Assembly (NCBI GenBank): GCA_004764695.1
Contig: SMSO01000035.1
Location: 184,001-248,000 of the forward strand
Source of the DNA: Schizochytrium sp. TIO01
Lineage: Eukaryota; Sar; Bigyra; Thraustochytrida; Thraustochytriidae
Length of the DNA: 64,000 bases
Direction of reading: 5' to 3'
Shown here in pieces: positions 1 through 11,267 of the stretch; position 1 is the first letter of the stretch, and the number at the start of each line of letters is the position of its first letter. The position numbers and the translations under genes are program-made. The notes below the pieces were generated by a model. The model was not told the origin of the DNA. It ran no database searches and saw only the letters and a list, made by a program, of their open reading frames with translations.

Positions 1-1017
1 AGCGGTGGTTCGTAGCTCTCAGGGGTGTGATCGTGATATGAAAGATAAAAAGTAATCCATTTGGAATCCGGAAGGGGCTACATTAAGAATGATATATTAA
101 GTATTGCTCCAAGTTTGTGTGTTAGTATAACCGTATGTCAACGATACGTCTTGATCTTGAACTTACTGGAAGACCTGCCATGGTGCTGGTCAGGGTCTTA
201 ATCATTGACCTTGTCTGCTGGACTACTTGGTCACGAGTTATACGTTTCGAGGAATAGGCTGGAAGAGCAGTATTCGTCCTTTGCATGGCCTCTCCAACTG
301 GTTTGTTTCCTTCCTCTGCAATAATTCGTCCCTTGTTATAGTCAACACGAAACGCGTAGGATTCAATGATACTGCTTGACTGCGAAGTGATTATTTTTTG
401 TCAATTTAAAATAATTAGGGCAACGTTGACTCCTTCTCCGTATCTAGTACTTACCTTCTCTGTTGGGTCACTGTCATGAATGTTCAGCATAATACGATCA
501 ACGAAACCCTTTTCAAACGCATCAAATACACCCTTTTCGAGATAGTCTACGAACATGCGTGCACCATTTGCCTTTTTGACAGGATTAAGGATCTTCAAAT
601 CAATTCCACACTATGATCCGGGACAAAGGGTATTTCAAAAGCTGCTACGACGTTAATCTTACTTTGTCGGAACTCATCAAGGCTACGTACAGGTAAACCA
701 GCTAGTGAAACAACCTACATAATCTCGATCCTTGAAGTCTTCAAGAGGGAAGAGGCTGCGCTGGAAAGCAACAGCCGAAGTCATAATCCGAATGCTATTA
801 CTGTATACATCGCAACCACTCGGTAGAGAAGTCGTGGTTAGCGCAAACCAGAAAATTTTCAAAACACAAGGAGCAAGAATTAAGGCTTTGGATCTGGGAT
901 GACGTTTCAGGGCTGCCTTACCTATTTCTTATCAACTTACCGCACCGCAGCAGTGCTCGTCTTGAGCGACGAGATCGTCTGCTGCTTGGAGGCAACTTTG
1001 GGCTTGACGGCCTGCAT
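1..1017 (-). CDS. HOP1: Hop1/HORMAD-like HORMA-domain protein, five exons, C-terminal part beyond the window
   Basis: HORMA-domain axis proteins of this family organise meiotic chromosome axes and promote interhomolog recombination. I built the gene by eye. Exons run 1017-941, 818-719, 610-455, 379-167 and 77 to the window edge. Donors are GTAAGT, GTAGGT, GTAAGT and GTAAGT, every intron ends in AG, and the phases join without a break. The spliced protein reads MQAVKPKVASKQQ at its start. It then shows family landmarks in order: FQRSLFPLEDFKDRDY, DLKILNPVKKA, GVFDAFEKGFVDRI, SIIESYAFRVDY spanning an exon junction, and PLPDSKWITFYLSYHDHTP. These line up with the HORMA core of Hop1/HORMAD1 as I recall it (LFP, FDAL, ESYxFxxxY, PLPDER...). 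The zinc-finger or closure-motif tail would lie outside the window. The exact first acceptor (position 819) is the least certain junction. The start lies about 650 bp from the divergent glycosyltransferase gene. Confidence 0.82.
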
Positions 1018-1673
1018 TAGAGAAATTCAAAAAGTACAACGCCCTGTCCCCACTGGCAGACCTGATAGTACCAGAACTCACTCAACCACTGAAGGCAATC
1101 GTTCTCACGATCGATTCAACAACACGCCGATTTGCCACTATCCTCTCTGCTTTGAGCCCCTCGCCTCAGACAGCTGTCCTGTCTCTGATACTTTCCACGT
1201 TTTAGGTTTGAATTCTTGTGCCTTTAAATTTTGAAGTTCCTGTAGATTTTAAATTTCACGGAAATTCAAATTCTGTGTTTTTGCCTTTTTTTCCAATTCT
1301 GCGCCACTGGCACAAAGAAACAATTTTATCATTACTATTGCTATTATCGAAAACTACTATGATGTAAAAATGAAAAATTGAACTAAAAGGATAATCTTTA
1401 GTAAGCAGGTTAGGTTAGGCTATATCAGTGCTAGTGAGTTCTGGGTATGTAAGTTTGTCCAGAAATAGCCTTTTAGTACACTTTCCAATTTAAGACGGAG
1501 TGCTTTTCAAAAATACTACATCTAAGCTCCTTACCAGTCCGGCGAGGTCATGGTATATTCGTCGTTAAGTAATACTGACAATAACCCACGACGAAGATGA
1601 AGCTAGTTAGATAGTTTCAAAGCAAAAACAAAAACAAGAGATCTTCTGTCCAGCACAGCAGGAATCCTGCCGG
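1018..1673. other. Divergent intergenic region between the HORMA gene and the GT4 gene
   Basis: About 650 bp separate two divergent start codons, so the stretch presumably holds both promoters. It is AT-rich, with runs such as AAATTTTGAAG near 1230. A short GGTTAGGTTAGG string lies near 1407-1419, the same pentamer as the long array at 47,958. I see no convincing coding exon beyond the HORMA first exon. Confidence 0.5.
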
Positions 1674-3599
1674 ATGCGAGGGAATCAGATGCGGAGAATG
1701 AGGCCTTCTCAGGTAGGCTGGTTGTGGATTTTCTGGCTCGCAGGGGTATTCTTGGAGACAGCCACTTGTACATCGACGTTCCTGCAGGCGTGGCGAGACC
1801 TCCGTGCAGACGTTGGAGACTTTGTTTGCTCTGTTGAAGGCTGCATTGATGATGCGCTCAATGATAGGACAACTACAGTTGAAGTAGAGAAAAGCCAGTT
1901 TTTAGATAATATTGCCGTTCGAAGAGCAGGTGGCACAGGCTACCGTCAGATGCACATTAACTTAGTGAATGAGGACGTAAATCGATGCGAACCTGTGGCT
2001 ATCAGCCCTTTGCTTAACTCGTCCTTCGTTCCACAGAACCAATCGGTGTTATTAACTTTCGAGATTCGGAACTGTCCCGAGCTTCTAGCCCTACCTCACA
2101 AACAAATAGCAATTCGACACATGAAACGTTCTCAGCCCTGGAATCCAATTCAAGTGATAAACCTTGAACATTGTGACCTTGCTTCGAGTGGCTGCCGTTT
2201 TGAAAGCATTATCGAAGGTATGCCACCTGGTACCCACGGATTCGAAATCCGCGTTGGAGAAGAAGGGAAACCTTACCCAGTCTTTTTTTTGGATGTAATT
2301 AGTGAAAGTGTGAGCAGAATTCTGCCATTGAAGGCTGCCTTAAATTCAGATGTCGTTGACCGATTCTGGCCTTCTTATAGATCAAGTATTATAATATGCG
2401 GAACTCTTGGGTGGGATGGTCAAAAACGAATCTGGCTGTCGTTGTTCGATGCAATTTACAAGCACTTTGATCTAACATATATAACTTTCAATCACGACAC
2501 TCACCTAGATCTTGAGACGGATACAACTACGTTTCTTCCACTGCTCCGCCCCGAGCGCGTGTGGACTAGTCAACACCCTGGTCTCTCTCTGTTGCCACCG
2601 TTCCCTGTGCATGATCGAACACAACTTCTTCTAATGCTCTGCAAGTCCATCAAGAATCTCCGTAACCTCAACTCAAAAAGTAATCAGTGCAGGCGTATGC
2701 CTGGAGAACTACCGATGTGCTCTGCTGATCTTGAAATCTTAATTCGTCTCAACATTCCAAGCTTTGGGGCAGATTCAATCTTGCGAATGGCTGGTTCTCT
2801 CGACGGACACGATACTTTCCTTTTTGCAAACAGCCAAGATGTGACAGACTGCCTCATCATTGATGTGGCACGTCTTGTTGGCATCAGCACAATTATCTAT
2901 GATCTCCCAAACCTTGAAGCACAACATTGCGTCGACCCTGATTACATTGTTGGTCCTTCGTATGCAGCCATCACAGACAAATCTATGGTACCTGTTCAAG
3001 GAAAGAAACTCGTGATAAATCCTGGTGTTGACCTTTCCAAATTTAATCATTCAAGGTGGCATGCAGATAAACCGCCACAGCATCGGCCTGTGATTGGCTT
3101 CTTAGCTCGTTTGGAGCCAGAAAAGGCAAGTGGTCTCTTCATTAAAATGGTGCCGCATCTGGCAGATCTTGATGCGGACTTTGTGATTGTGGGAACAGGC
3201 GCCTTGGCTGATGGCTTACCTCGAATTGCCAAAGCGTATGGAGTGGACTCTCGTATTCAGTTTATGGGGTCTCTTTATGATAAAGATCTCGTCCAAATGA
3301 TGTCACGGATGACTGTAATCGTGAACCCTTCACAGACAGCCTCAGAAACGTTTTGTATTGCTAATATCGAAGCGATGGCAATGGGTGTTCCGGTGGTAAG
3401 CTTTGGTGCCGGTGGTATCCTTGAATATTTAGAAAATGGTTACAATGGAATCCTAGTTGACTCTATCACGCCCGAGGGGCTAGCAGAGGGTGTCAAATTA
3501 GCCCTTCGTTCTCATGTACAATTATCTGCAGGCGCTGTGGCAACGGCTCAGAGATTTTCGACTGAAAAAATGGTCAGTAATTATGTGGCTTTACTGTGA
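1674..3599 (+). CDS. GT4-family (GT-B fold) glycosyltransferase with N-terminal membrane or signal segment and a luminal cysteine domain
   Basis: This is a 641-residue intronless ORF. A basic N-terminus is followed by a hydrophobic segment (about 13-32), so the protein is probably a type II membrane or secreted-pathway enzyme. Residues about 100-215 form a beta-rich cysteine-containing region (C105, C134-P, C167, C174) not typical of GT4 enzymes. From about 235 onward it looks like a GT-B fold. The C-terminal half has the GT4 hallmarks: NPGVDLSKF (449-457), VIGFLARLEPEKASG with R479 and K484, FVIVGTGALADGL, and the nucleotide-sugar E-x7-E pair E558/E566 in ETFCIANIEAM. It should transfer a sugar from an activated donor, but donor and acceptor cannot be read from sequence. 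An alternative in-frame ATG lies five codons downstream. It is convergent with the GPCR gene, about 300 bp away. Confidence 0.8.
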   Translation: MRGNQMRRMRPSQVGWLWIFWLAGVFLETATCTSTFLQAWRDLRADVGDFVCSVEGCIDDALNDRTTTVEVEKSQFLDNIAVRRAGGTGYRQMHINLVNEDVNRCEPVAISPLLNSSFVPQNQSVLLTFEIRNCPELLALPHKQIAIRHMKRSQPWNPIQVINLEHCDLASSGCRFESIIEGMPPGTHGFEIRVGEEGKPYPVFFLDVISESVSRILPLKAALNSDVVDRFWPSYRSSIIICGTLGWDGQKRIWLSLFDAIYKHFDLTYITFNHDTHLDLETDTTTFLPLLRPERVWTSQHPGLSLLPPFPVHDRTQLLLMLCKSIKNLRNLNSKSNQCRRMPGELPMCSADLEILIRLNIPSFGADSILRMAGSLDGHDTFLFANSQDVTDCLIIDVARLVGISTIIYDLPNLEAQHCVDPDYIVGPSYAAITDKSMVPVQGKKLVINPGVDLSKFNHSRWHADKPPQHRPVIGFLARLEPEKASGLFIKMVPHLADLDADFVIVGTGALADGLPRIAKAYGVDSRIQFMGSLYDKDLVQMMSRMTVIVNPSQTASETFCIANIEAMAMGVPVVSFGAGGILEYLENGYNGILVDSITPEGLAEGVKLALRSHVQLSAGAVATAQRFSTEKMVSNYVALL

Positions 3600-3894
3600 T
3601 ATGTTAGGAGTACGTAGGGATTTTACTTCTCTTAAATATCAAAGATTAGAGCATGATGAAGAGCTTCTGTGTTTTTTGTTGAGAAGCATAGCGAGTGAGA
3701 ATCTAAATCGTATCTGGTGACACAGGGAGATGACCAATCTGTTTTGACGGTGCCCAAAATTGCTGTCAGTTCCACGCTACTAATAAAATCCATTTATATG
3801 TTTTATTTCACAAGAGAGGAAGAAATATTAAATCAAGAATGAAATTCCTTTACGGTTTTTTTGGAAAGTTAAAATAACGAACACATGTGTAATC

Positions 3895-6800
3895 TCAAAT
3901 CTGAGCCTTGTGAATTGGTGCGAGGTCGCCTTGGTCGTCATCGTCAGAGTCAGGGTCAACCCAGTCAGACGCGATGGGTCGAATCGACAATGTTGAAAGC
4001 CCTTCAACAGGTGTCACAGCAAAACCCAGCATCTTCGGTTGGTGTGGGGACTTGGTTGGGGAGTTGGTTGGGCTTACTTTTGCCTCAAAAGTCTCGTCGA
4101 TTTGCAGAGAGTTTCGCAGAACACTCGTCTTGTTACCTTGGACAAACACAATTTTAGGGAAAAAGATGAAGAACAAAGTTGTAAAACTACAAACAATTGC
4201 GAAGACCGCAATAAGAGAGAACCTTGAGGTGGATGAACTTTCAACAAGGAATACGATTGGCATGACAAAGGCATACGGCACAATGCATGCCACAAGGGCA
4301 ACCCCAACGTATCGCGCCTCACTGAATGCGGTTTTGAAGTTAATAGTACGAAATGCGTAGACAGATCCCATAACACCTGCAATGCCATGAATGGAGAGTA
4401 GCAATAACATATAACTGCTAAAATGTTGCGAGGTGCATTGCCCGTAACTTTTAATTGGGAAACCAAGCTGGTCAGTCACAATATCATGACGGGCATAGTA
4501 TGGAGTGTCATACCAAAACCAAACCGCACAAACAATCAAATCGGCACCAAGATATTTGGCACATATACGTAGCTTCTGATAGCGTTCCAATGTAATTCGG
4601 CGTAGCGCTCGACCATCGTAATCTTCGGCAGTCTTGTGAAGCTTAGCAAGCAGTGGTGCATAGGATAAGACAAAACCAAAGCAATATGTTACGATTGACC
4701 CCATACATCCCAAGTCTGCGTGGATATTTCCGCCATTTTCATCCGCCCGATTGGAAACATCATCCTCCAAACCGTTAAGAAGAACATTCATACCAATGAT
4801 ACTAGTACCAGTAAGTAGCATGAAGAGAAACTGGAACTGGGATGTCTGGAGGACGATGTGAGAGCGACTCTTTACAATCCAGCCCACAAGTCCAAGCTCG
4901 ACTGCCCACAGGAGTACAGTTGCGCAAAGTCCAACAGTGTGAATTTCTTGAGGAATTAGAGACAAGTCATCACTGGCGTATGTGCTGATTTCAAGGGGAA
5001 GTGCAGTTGCAACGTCCCATTGTAAAGTTCCTTGATCACTGAGAAATCGAATATGAGCAAGCATGGTATATTTGCCTTCAGCAAGATTGAGTAACTTGGA
5101 AGAAGTAGTGAAGTGTGGCAAGTCCATATCACCCTCTCTAGTTAACTCATTTGGGAGAGTGTTACTATGGAGATCAACACTAAGGCCACGTAAAAACGGA
5201 GTGCAAAATCGAACCTTGCGGTTGCAAAAATGCAAATTGACATGAGGAATATCAACTTCATTCATAGGCGAGAGCCAATGTTTTCCAGCTTCGATAGCAT
5301 TCGGATCATACTCAGAGCCAACCTCTACTCGTATAGACACCTCAAAATCTTGCAGCTGCTCACGTCGAAGGGGGAGTCTTGGGTGATTAAGAAACCTCAA
5401 ATGAATACCACTTGGGCATCTTGAAAGGGGTTCGTGGACTAGTCTTGGTTCGCCAAGCTCGTTATTGACAGGGGACACCCAACAAATGCTTTCATTGAGA
5501 TGACCCAGGTGATAGCCTTCCTCGACTTCGGTGGATTTTCCAGTGGAAGATAAACTTGGTCCTTCAGATGCCAAAACAGATACTGCGAGACTCTTTGAGG
5601 CCAGAATACGTTTCTCGCCATCTGAACTAGTAACCAAGGAAGAAACTACTATAATATAATCCCCAGTTTCTGGAATGCGTCCAGTAGCTTCAAAGCGACC
5701 AGCAGAAATCTCATATGTTGGAAACATTCCCATAACTGACTCAGGTGAGCATACAGTAGTACCTGCACGGCAATACACAGCCTCGCTGATAGAGCTTGGA
5801 ATCCATGACGATGTTGTGTCATCATCACCATTAGCTTGGAGCTGAAATACGAATGGCCTTGGAACACCAGCAAGAAAACTCACTGAGGAGTGATCATACG
5901 CATCTCCATCTTCTTGAATTGGGGTTCCTGCAAAGTCCACCGTCATTCTCATCTGAGAAGGACAGCTAACCATGCGAGAAGTTTCTTGATTGGATTCACC
6001 AGAGGTGTATTCTCGACAGTTCAATTTATCTATGTCACTAGATTTCTTCGTTGGTGTCCCTGCAGTGGCGGCTGGCATACTTGTTTTGTGAGCAATGCGA
6101 GCAATGTTGTATTGAACTTTGTCTACAGTCAGTACTTTGGCGTGAACAAGAATAGTATCAAAAGATGCTTCCATAACAAATCTAAGGCGCGTTGAATAAA
6201 CGCCAGTAGACTTTAATGAGGTAATAAGAGCCGGATTATGAATGGGACTAGCTGTAAAAGAGTTTGCAACGCCAAGTGGAGGGACACAAAATGGAATCCC
6301 AAATTCACATGCGGAGATTTGAACCTCCGCATACGTTTTGGTAGCATCACTGACCTCAACCAACGTTGAACAATTACCGAGATGATTGGGACACTCTGAA
6401 GATCCAAGAACAAGGTCTACTCGAGGGAGATAAGTGCGTCCAGTGACTAATTCCATGGTAATATTAGACTCCAAGATTACATTGAGTCCCATTGGACAAG
6501 ATGCGAGGAGTTCGGGTTCACCATTGGTATACTGCGTATGTTGAGGATCATGATAGGTCACCCAACATGTGGGTTGCTCAAGGTGTCCCATGTAATATCC
6601 TGAAGGTGCCTCCGATGAAGGCGTAAGGCCTTCTAGTCCATCCAACGGGGGCTTCGAACCACCACCTGCAAAATGAACTGTTTTTGTAAAGGCCCAGATT
6701 TCGCCAAGCCACTCTGCCACATTTTCAAGTTTATACCCTAGGGAGTCTCCGCCTACAAGGTTACGTAAGTAGACTGTCATTGTGGAATGCAGACGCCTAC

Positions 6801-7965
6801 CATAATTGTCAAAAACAATAAGCCCAGAAGTTCCTTGGAATGAGGTTTCGGCCATTCCAGAAGACTCGACTTGGCCTAAACTTGAGCACATTCCAAAGCC
6901 AAGCGCCGCAATTCCATCAAATGCTAAGCTTGCACTGTCATCGAGACGTAGATCAACATCAAACCCAGAACGATTAACAAGCGATGAAATGGTATTGGAT
7001 GAAGCATTATCTAGCCAGCGAGAAAGGAGTTCCCAGGGCTTCTTGTCTTTTAAAATACTGGTCTCTAACCCGCGGCTTGAAAGGTACAAAGACCCCTCCA
7101 ATGGTACAGAGGTTGCAGTCTGAAGAGTTTTCGAGTCCAACATATCTGTGAAAGTCCAAAGCCAACCATCCCCAAGCATGGAGTATTGGCTTGCAAATTT
7201 AGTAACTGATGTGAATGAGTCCTCGCTTACAGCTGCAAGAATAGAGCGAAGCCCACTGCGGCGAGCAGCCTCGACCGCTACTTCTATCGCATTTATATCA
7301 TTTGGAATGATTTCAAAAGGAACAATTTTTAGCGAGGGCGACCGCAACGTAGCTTTCTCTAAGCTAGCTCGCCACGCAAGCCCCGTAGGACTTTGTTCGT
7401 AAAGAAGGATAATCTTAGCGTGGCCGAACCTGCTGTACAAGTCCATGACTGCATCTGCAGACTCATGTGTAGGGGCGGCGATACGAAATGAATTCGGGGT
7501 CAGACGATGTGATGCCACAGCTTCAGAACTGGTTTCAGCATCAGTTGACATGTATGGAATATTCAGAGCGTGCGCGGCCAACGCAAGCCCTGAATGGCCA
7601 TGCTCGTCATGACAGTTTGGTCCAAAAACTACATCAAGTTGTGAGATATCGATTTGATTTTCAAGTTCTCCTTGCTGGCAATCACTGATATTGAGAAAGA
7701 TGGTTTCGATGGTTCGACTGCAATCCTCTATAGTAGCAAGCTCTTCAATAATACTATCGTTGCGCTCATTGAAGTGCTGGCTAGCTAGAGCTGTAGTCAC
7801 CATCGTAGATTTCCACTGTTGATCGTCGTTCCATGTTTCTGTTTCGTGAATAAATACTCCCACTCGAAGTTTTCCAGTTGTAGTTGCTGCCTCAATGTGC
7901 CAATAGTTTGCCACACCATGGAGAGCAACCGTGAAAACCATAGCAAAACGAAGCATGCTTGGCAT
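3895..7965 (-). CDS. Class C (GABA-B/mGluR-like) G-protein-coupled receptor with three tandem four-cysteine ectodomain modules
   Basis: This is a 1356-residue uninterrupted ORF starting at an ATG followed by a signal-peptide-like stretch (residues 1-27). Residues about 30-440 resemble a periplasmic-binding-protein-type ligand domain (GKLRVGVFIHETETW, DVVFGPNCHDEHGHSGLALA, IILLYEQSPTGLAWRA). Three modules follow, each with C, CP and C-x6-C: C467/C490/C553/C560, C650/C668/C732/C739 and C828/C850/C914/C921. Seven hydrophobic helices span about 1009-1272. C1087 (start of TM3) and C1177 (ECL2) suit the conserved class C disulfide, and TM7 ends in FFPKI, as in GABA-B-type receptors. The roughly 80-residue cytosolic tail is Ser/Pro-rich and then acidic (DPDSDDDDQGD). 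It lacks the mGluR-type nine-cysteine linker. A plasma-membrane receptor signalling through heterotrimeric G proteins is expected from the family; the ligand is unknown. Confidence 0.85.
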   Translation of the reverse strand: MPSMLRFAMVFTVALHGVANYWHIEAATTTGKLRVGVFIHETETWNDDQQWKSTMVTTALASQHFNERNDSIIEELATIEDCSRTIETIFLNISDCQQGELENQIDISQLDVVFGPNCHDEHGHSGLALAAHALNIPYMSTDAETSSEAVASHRLTPNSFRIAAPTHESADAVMDLYSRFGHAKIILLYEQSPTGLAWRASLEKATLRSPSLKIVPFEIIPNDINAIEVAVEAARRSGLRSILAAVSEDSFTSVTKFASQYSMLGDGWLWTFTDMLDSKTLQTATSVPLEGSLYLSSRGLETSILKDKKPWELLSRWLDNASSNTISSLVNRSGFDVDLRLDDSASLAFDGIAALGFGMCSSLGQVESSGMAETSFQGTSGLIVFDNYGRRLHSTMTVYLRNLVGGDSLGYKLENVAEWLGEIWAFTKTVHFAGGGSKPPLDGLEGLTPSSEAPSGYYMGHLEQPTCWVTYHDPQHTQYTNGEPELLASCPMGLNVILESNITMELVTGRTYLPRVDLVLGSSECPNHLGNCSTLVEVSDATKTYAEVQISACEFGIPFCVPPLGVANSFTASPIHNPALITSLKSTGVYSTRLRFVMEASFDTILVHAKVLTVDKVQYNIARIAHKTSMPAATAGTPTKKSSDIDKLNCREYTSGESNQETSRMVSCPSQMRMTVDFAGTPIQEDGDAYDHSSVSFLAGVPRPFVFQLQANGDDDTTSSWIPSSISEAVYCRAGTTVCSPESVMGMFPTYEISAGRFEATGRIPETGDYIIVVSSLVTSSDGEKRILASKSLAVSVLASEGPSLSSTGKSTEVEEGYHLGHLNESICWVSPVNNELGEPRLVHEPLSRCPSGIHLRFLNHPRLPLRREQLQDFEVSIRVEVGSEYDPNAIEAGKHWLSPMNEVDIPHVNLHFCNRKVRFCTPFLRGLSVDLHSNTLPNELTREGDMDLPHFTTSSKLLNLAEGKYTMLAHIRFLSDQGTLQWDVATALPLEISTYASDDLSLIPQEIHTVGLCATVLLWAVELGLVGWIVKSRSHIVLQTSQFQFLFMLLTGTSIIGMNVLLNGLEDDVSNRADENGGNIHADLGCMGSIVTYCFGFVLSYAPLLAKLHKTAEDYDGRALRRITLERYQKLRICAKYLGADLIVCAVWFWYDTPYYARHDIVTDQLGFPIKSYGQCTSQHFSSYMLLLLSIHGIAGVMGSVYAFRTINFKTAFSEARYVGVALVACIVPYAFVMPIVFLVESSSTSRFSLIAVFAIVCSFTTLFFIFFPKIVFVQGNKTSVLRNSLQIDETFEAKVSPTNSPTKSPHQPKMLGFAVTPVEGLSTLSIRPIASDWVDPDSDDDDQGDLAPIHKAQI

Positions 7966-10900
7966 CGCAGGTATTGTTTACCTTTGATTCTACAAGTCGG
8001 GCTACGACACTACACCAAAACTATCCTCTTGAAGGGGTTTCCTTGCAATGCCAATTCAAACGTAAACCCAACAATGCAGAGTTTCTTAAGCACTTGGTTT
8101 GCAATTTCATGTACTGGTAGTGACAGCAATACTGCCAGCGCCAGCACTGATGCAGAAGTACGACAACTATGCCTCACGGCCCGTCGTCTCCTGAATCCAA
8201 ATCGGGATTACTAATTCAGACAGCAACAACTGCAACAACAACAACAACCAAAACCTAATAATTAAATAACACGTAGGTCGAGGTACACGGCTAAAGACAG
8301 AATTGTAAAGCGCAGTAGGTCAGTGATGGTTACTTACTTTTCTACTTACCCACTACCAGTATATGTTAAGAAATCAACAAAAACATGCGGAAAACTGTGT
8401 TCCAATTTTACTTAAACAATAAGTAGAGAGGCCTTCCACTTAAGTAAAAAGTCCCCTGTTGACCAAACAACGAGCATAACATTACCTTATGCATGCACTA
8501 TCATGGCGTTCAGTTTTCCTAGATTGTGCAACTATCCATAATTTCTACAACGTTTTCGTATTAAAAACGTTCAATCAAGTAGAAGGTTTCACGTAAATAA
8601 CGATACACAGAACCGCTCTTGTGTGCCTCCATTCTTGTAAAAATAGTACATAGTACTACTTCAGTTCTTCCTTATGACTAGCTGCGCTGCTTCTATGTGG
8701 GCGTGCCCCCCGAAGTTCTTTAATCGAGCCGTTAGTTCATTTAACCCATTTGTCTTCCGAATAATAGCTCATTTACCTTTATTATAATAAAATAATAATA
8801 TTTTAAAATCTTAATTTTAATTAAAATATGTACTTTACGAACTTGAAACTTGAAGTTTAGAAAAATATAAATTTCAAAAGTATACTCTGAAGACACACAA
8901 AGAAAAAGAATATCTTGTGAGAAAAAGCGTCATAATTGTATGTTTCGTTCTTTTATACCCAAGCTATTATAGTCTTCCCATTTTAGCAGCTTTATATACT
9001 TAAGTGCTTTCGATCAGAGACCTTGACTGTAGATAGAGGTGAGATTGAATTGATATTATGCTACATAAAACTCTAAAAGCTTGAGTTTTGTCTACTCTCA
9101 CAATGCGTGTAATCTACACGTGAAGAAGGATTTGAGTACTGTTGAAGAAAGAATCTTAGAGTGTACCAAGTATCATCGTCTTCAATAACTACACCAGCGC
9201 TAGCATCAACAGCAACAGGAAAACGACATAAACAACAACCTAAACAGGAATATAAACAAGGAAGAGTATATATTAATACAGTGACCCTGCACTTTGTTTT
9301 GAAATACAAGGTTTAGGTTGACACGCCTCCGTCTGGCTGGAAAGTTCAAGAAGTTAATTAAATGAAAATTAACCATCTGTGATGATTTACAAGAGCAAAA
9401 ATATTATTTAGAACGTAAGCCCATGGATCCCAAAACCTGCCATTGCTAGAGACTTCGACCGGAGCAGAGAGATTGTACTGAGATAGTGGGGCATAAGAGC
9501 AAGACTAGTGCTTACAGCCATAATAAGTGCAAGTCTCAAAGGTGCTAGAGCAAGCTATTGATCCGCTGCATGTTTTAATACAGCAAATCAAGGTTTCATA
9601 CATTTCCGTATCCTTGAAGGAATAATGTTGATCTTTCTAGACTGTATCTTGCTACTGGTGGCCAACAGGAAATTACTGACCCGTTGTTTGGACAATTTTG
9701 GACAATATCTAGCTTAACCATCAACTCCCTCAACAGTAAAAGAGTTGTTCTGAAAGGCATACAAAGAAGGGTATCAAGCAACTAGCGCATTATCCAAAGA
9801 AGAGGGAAGAAAGAATACGAGAGAGTTCTATGCATAATATACAGTAATTACACTATCAAATTATGTTGACTCAACCATGTTTGAGCTTTAGCAAAGTTCC
9901 AATAAAGCTTTCTCTGCCAGCTCCTAGCTTCTCAATACTACTGTAATAGAGCCGCGGTGATGCAGCTTGAAGTATAGTTCCTTCTACATCTCATAAAGCC
10001 TCATTCGTCTTACTTTCAATCTCATAACTGAATCATTCTCTGCTGCTATGCTATGCTACATTGTACAAGCCAAGCAAGATCCTGTTTGCAAGAAACATTA
10101 ATATATGTTGATTTTGTATCTCTTCTCCTCAAAATGACTGCATCCGCAAGTAGATTAGTTGATCTGACAAACTAGAGTGTTACATAATACTTGATGTCTC
10201 AGGAATATTTGATAGAAACAGGAAAGCGTCGTATTCTAATGCATATAAATTGACAAATATAAAATGTAGGTCTACCAGTATCGAAGAGAATTTGAAGGAT
10301 GGAATATAGCACTTCTCAACGGACCAGGCAAATGCTTCCCTGGTCTGTTCTCGAACTTCCTAAGCAAAAGGGCAAATAGAAGGAAGAGACATCATGCAGA
10401 ATGCAGGAGATGGTGCCTACCTACAGGAAGTTAAATAATGAAGATTGGTTTCAAGACAACAGAAAAGCCTGCAGTCTTGCAATAGCAATTTAGAAGCATG
10501 ATCATTGTTCTAATCAAAGAAAACAATTAAAACACATCATATATATTCTAGGGTTAAGGCTAAAGCCAAAGCACATCATCAGGTTCCATACATCCATTTA
10601 TCTGCAAGTGCTCACGCCTCCTCTCACTATTTCATTGAGGTAAAAATGGCGCACATTCATTAATAATCAAATCATACTACGCTGAGCAATCAACATAGCC
10701 TAGCTAAAATTCAGCAATCTTAGTGTTGACCAAAGTGAATTTTATCTGCCTGAGATGGATGATATCTCAGATTAAGGAATGTGGTACCCGCTAAAAAACA
10801 ATGATGATAGCACGTTAGCTGCTACGAGTTTCTATCAGATTTAGAAATAATCCTGAAAACCTTAACAACGATAAACTATATCGATGGTTCCTTCATACTC

Positions 10901-11142
10901 TACGTCTATAATCGAAGTGAGTTTTCAGCCTCGTGTACTGGGTAATCTCTCCGTCCATTAGATTATTCACGATTGCCTGCAAAGTAGGGATCCCAAATTT
11001 GGAAATATTGTTTATTTTTTCATTTATTTTTCTGTCCATATTTTCTCTTTTCAAGTGAAAATCTCTCAAGCCAGCAACTCTTGGCGCACTATCGTATTAC
11101 TGGACGTTGGTGAATGAGATCAGGTTCTGTCCTATGACGTGT

Positions 11143-11267
11143 ATACCAAAACTCACATACTTTTTTCCATGTAAAGATGCAATTATACCAATACTCACAT
11201 ACTCTTTTCCATGTAAAGATGCAATTATACCAATACTCACATACTCTTTTCCATGTAAAGATGCAAT
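11143..11267. repeat. 42-bp tandem minisatellite, about three copies
   Basis: ACTCACATAC recurs at 11,151, 11,193 and 11,235, exactly 42 bp apart. Each copy continues into TTTTCCATGTAAAGATGCAA. The second and third copies are nearly identical, while the first differs by a few bases. It does not code for anything recognisable. Confidence 0.9.
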
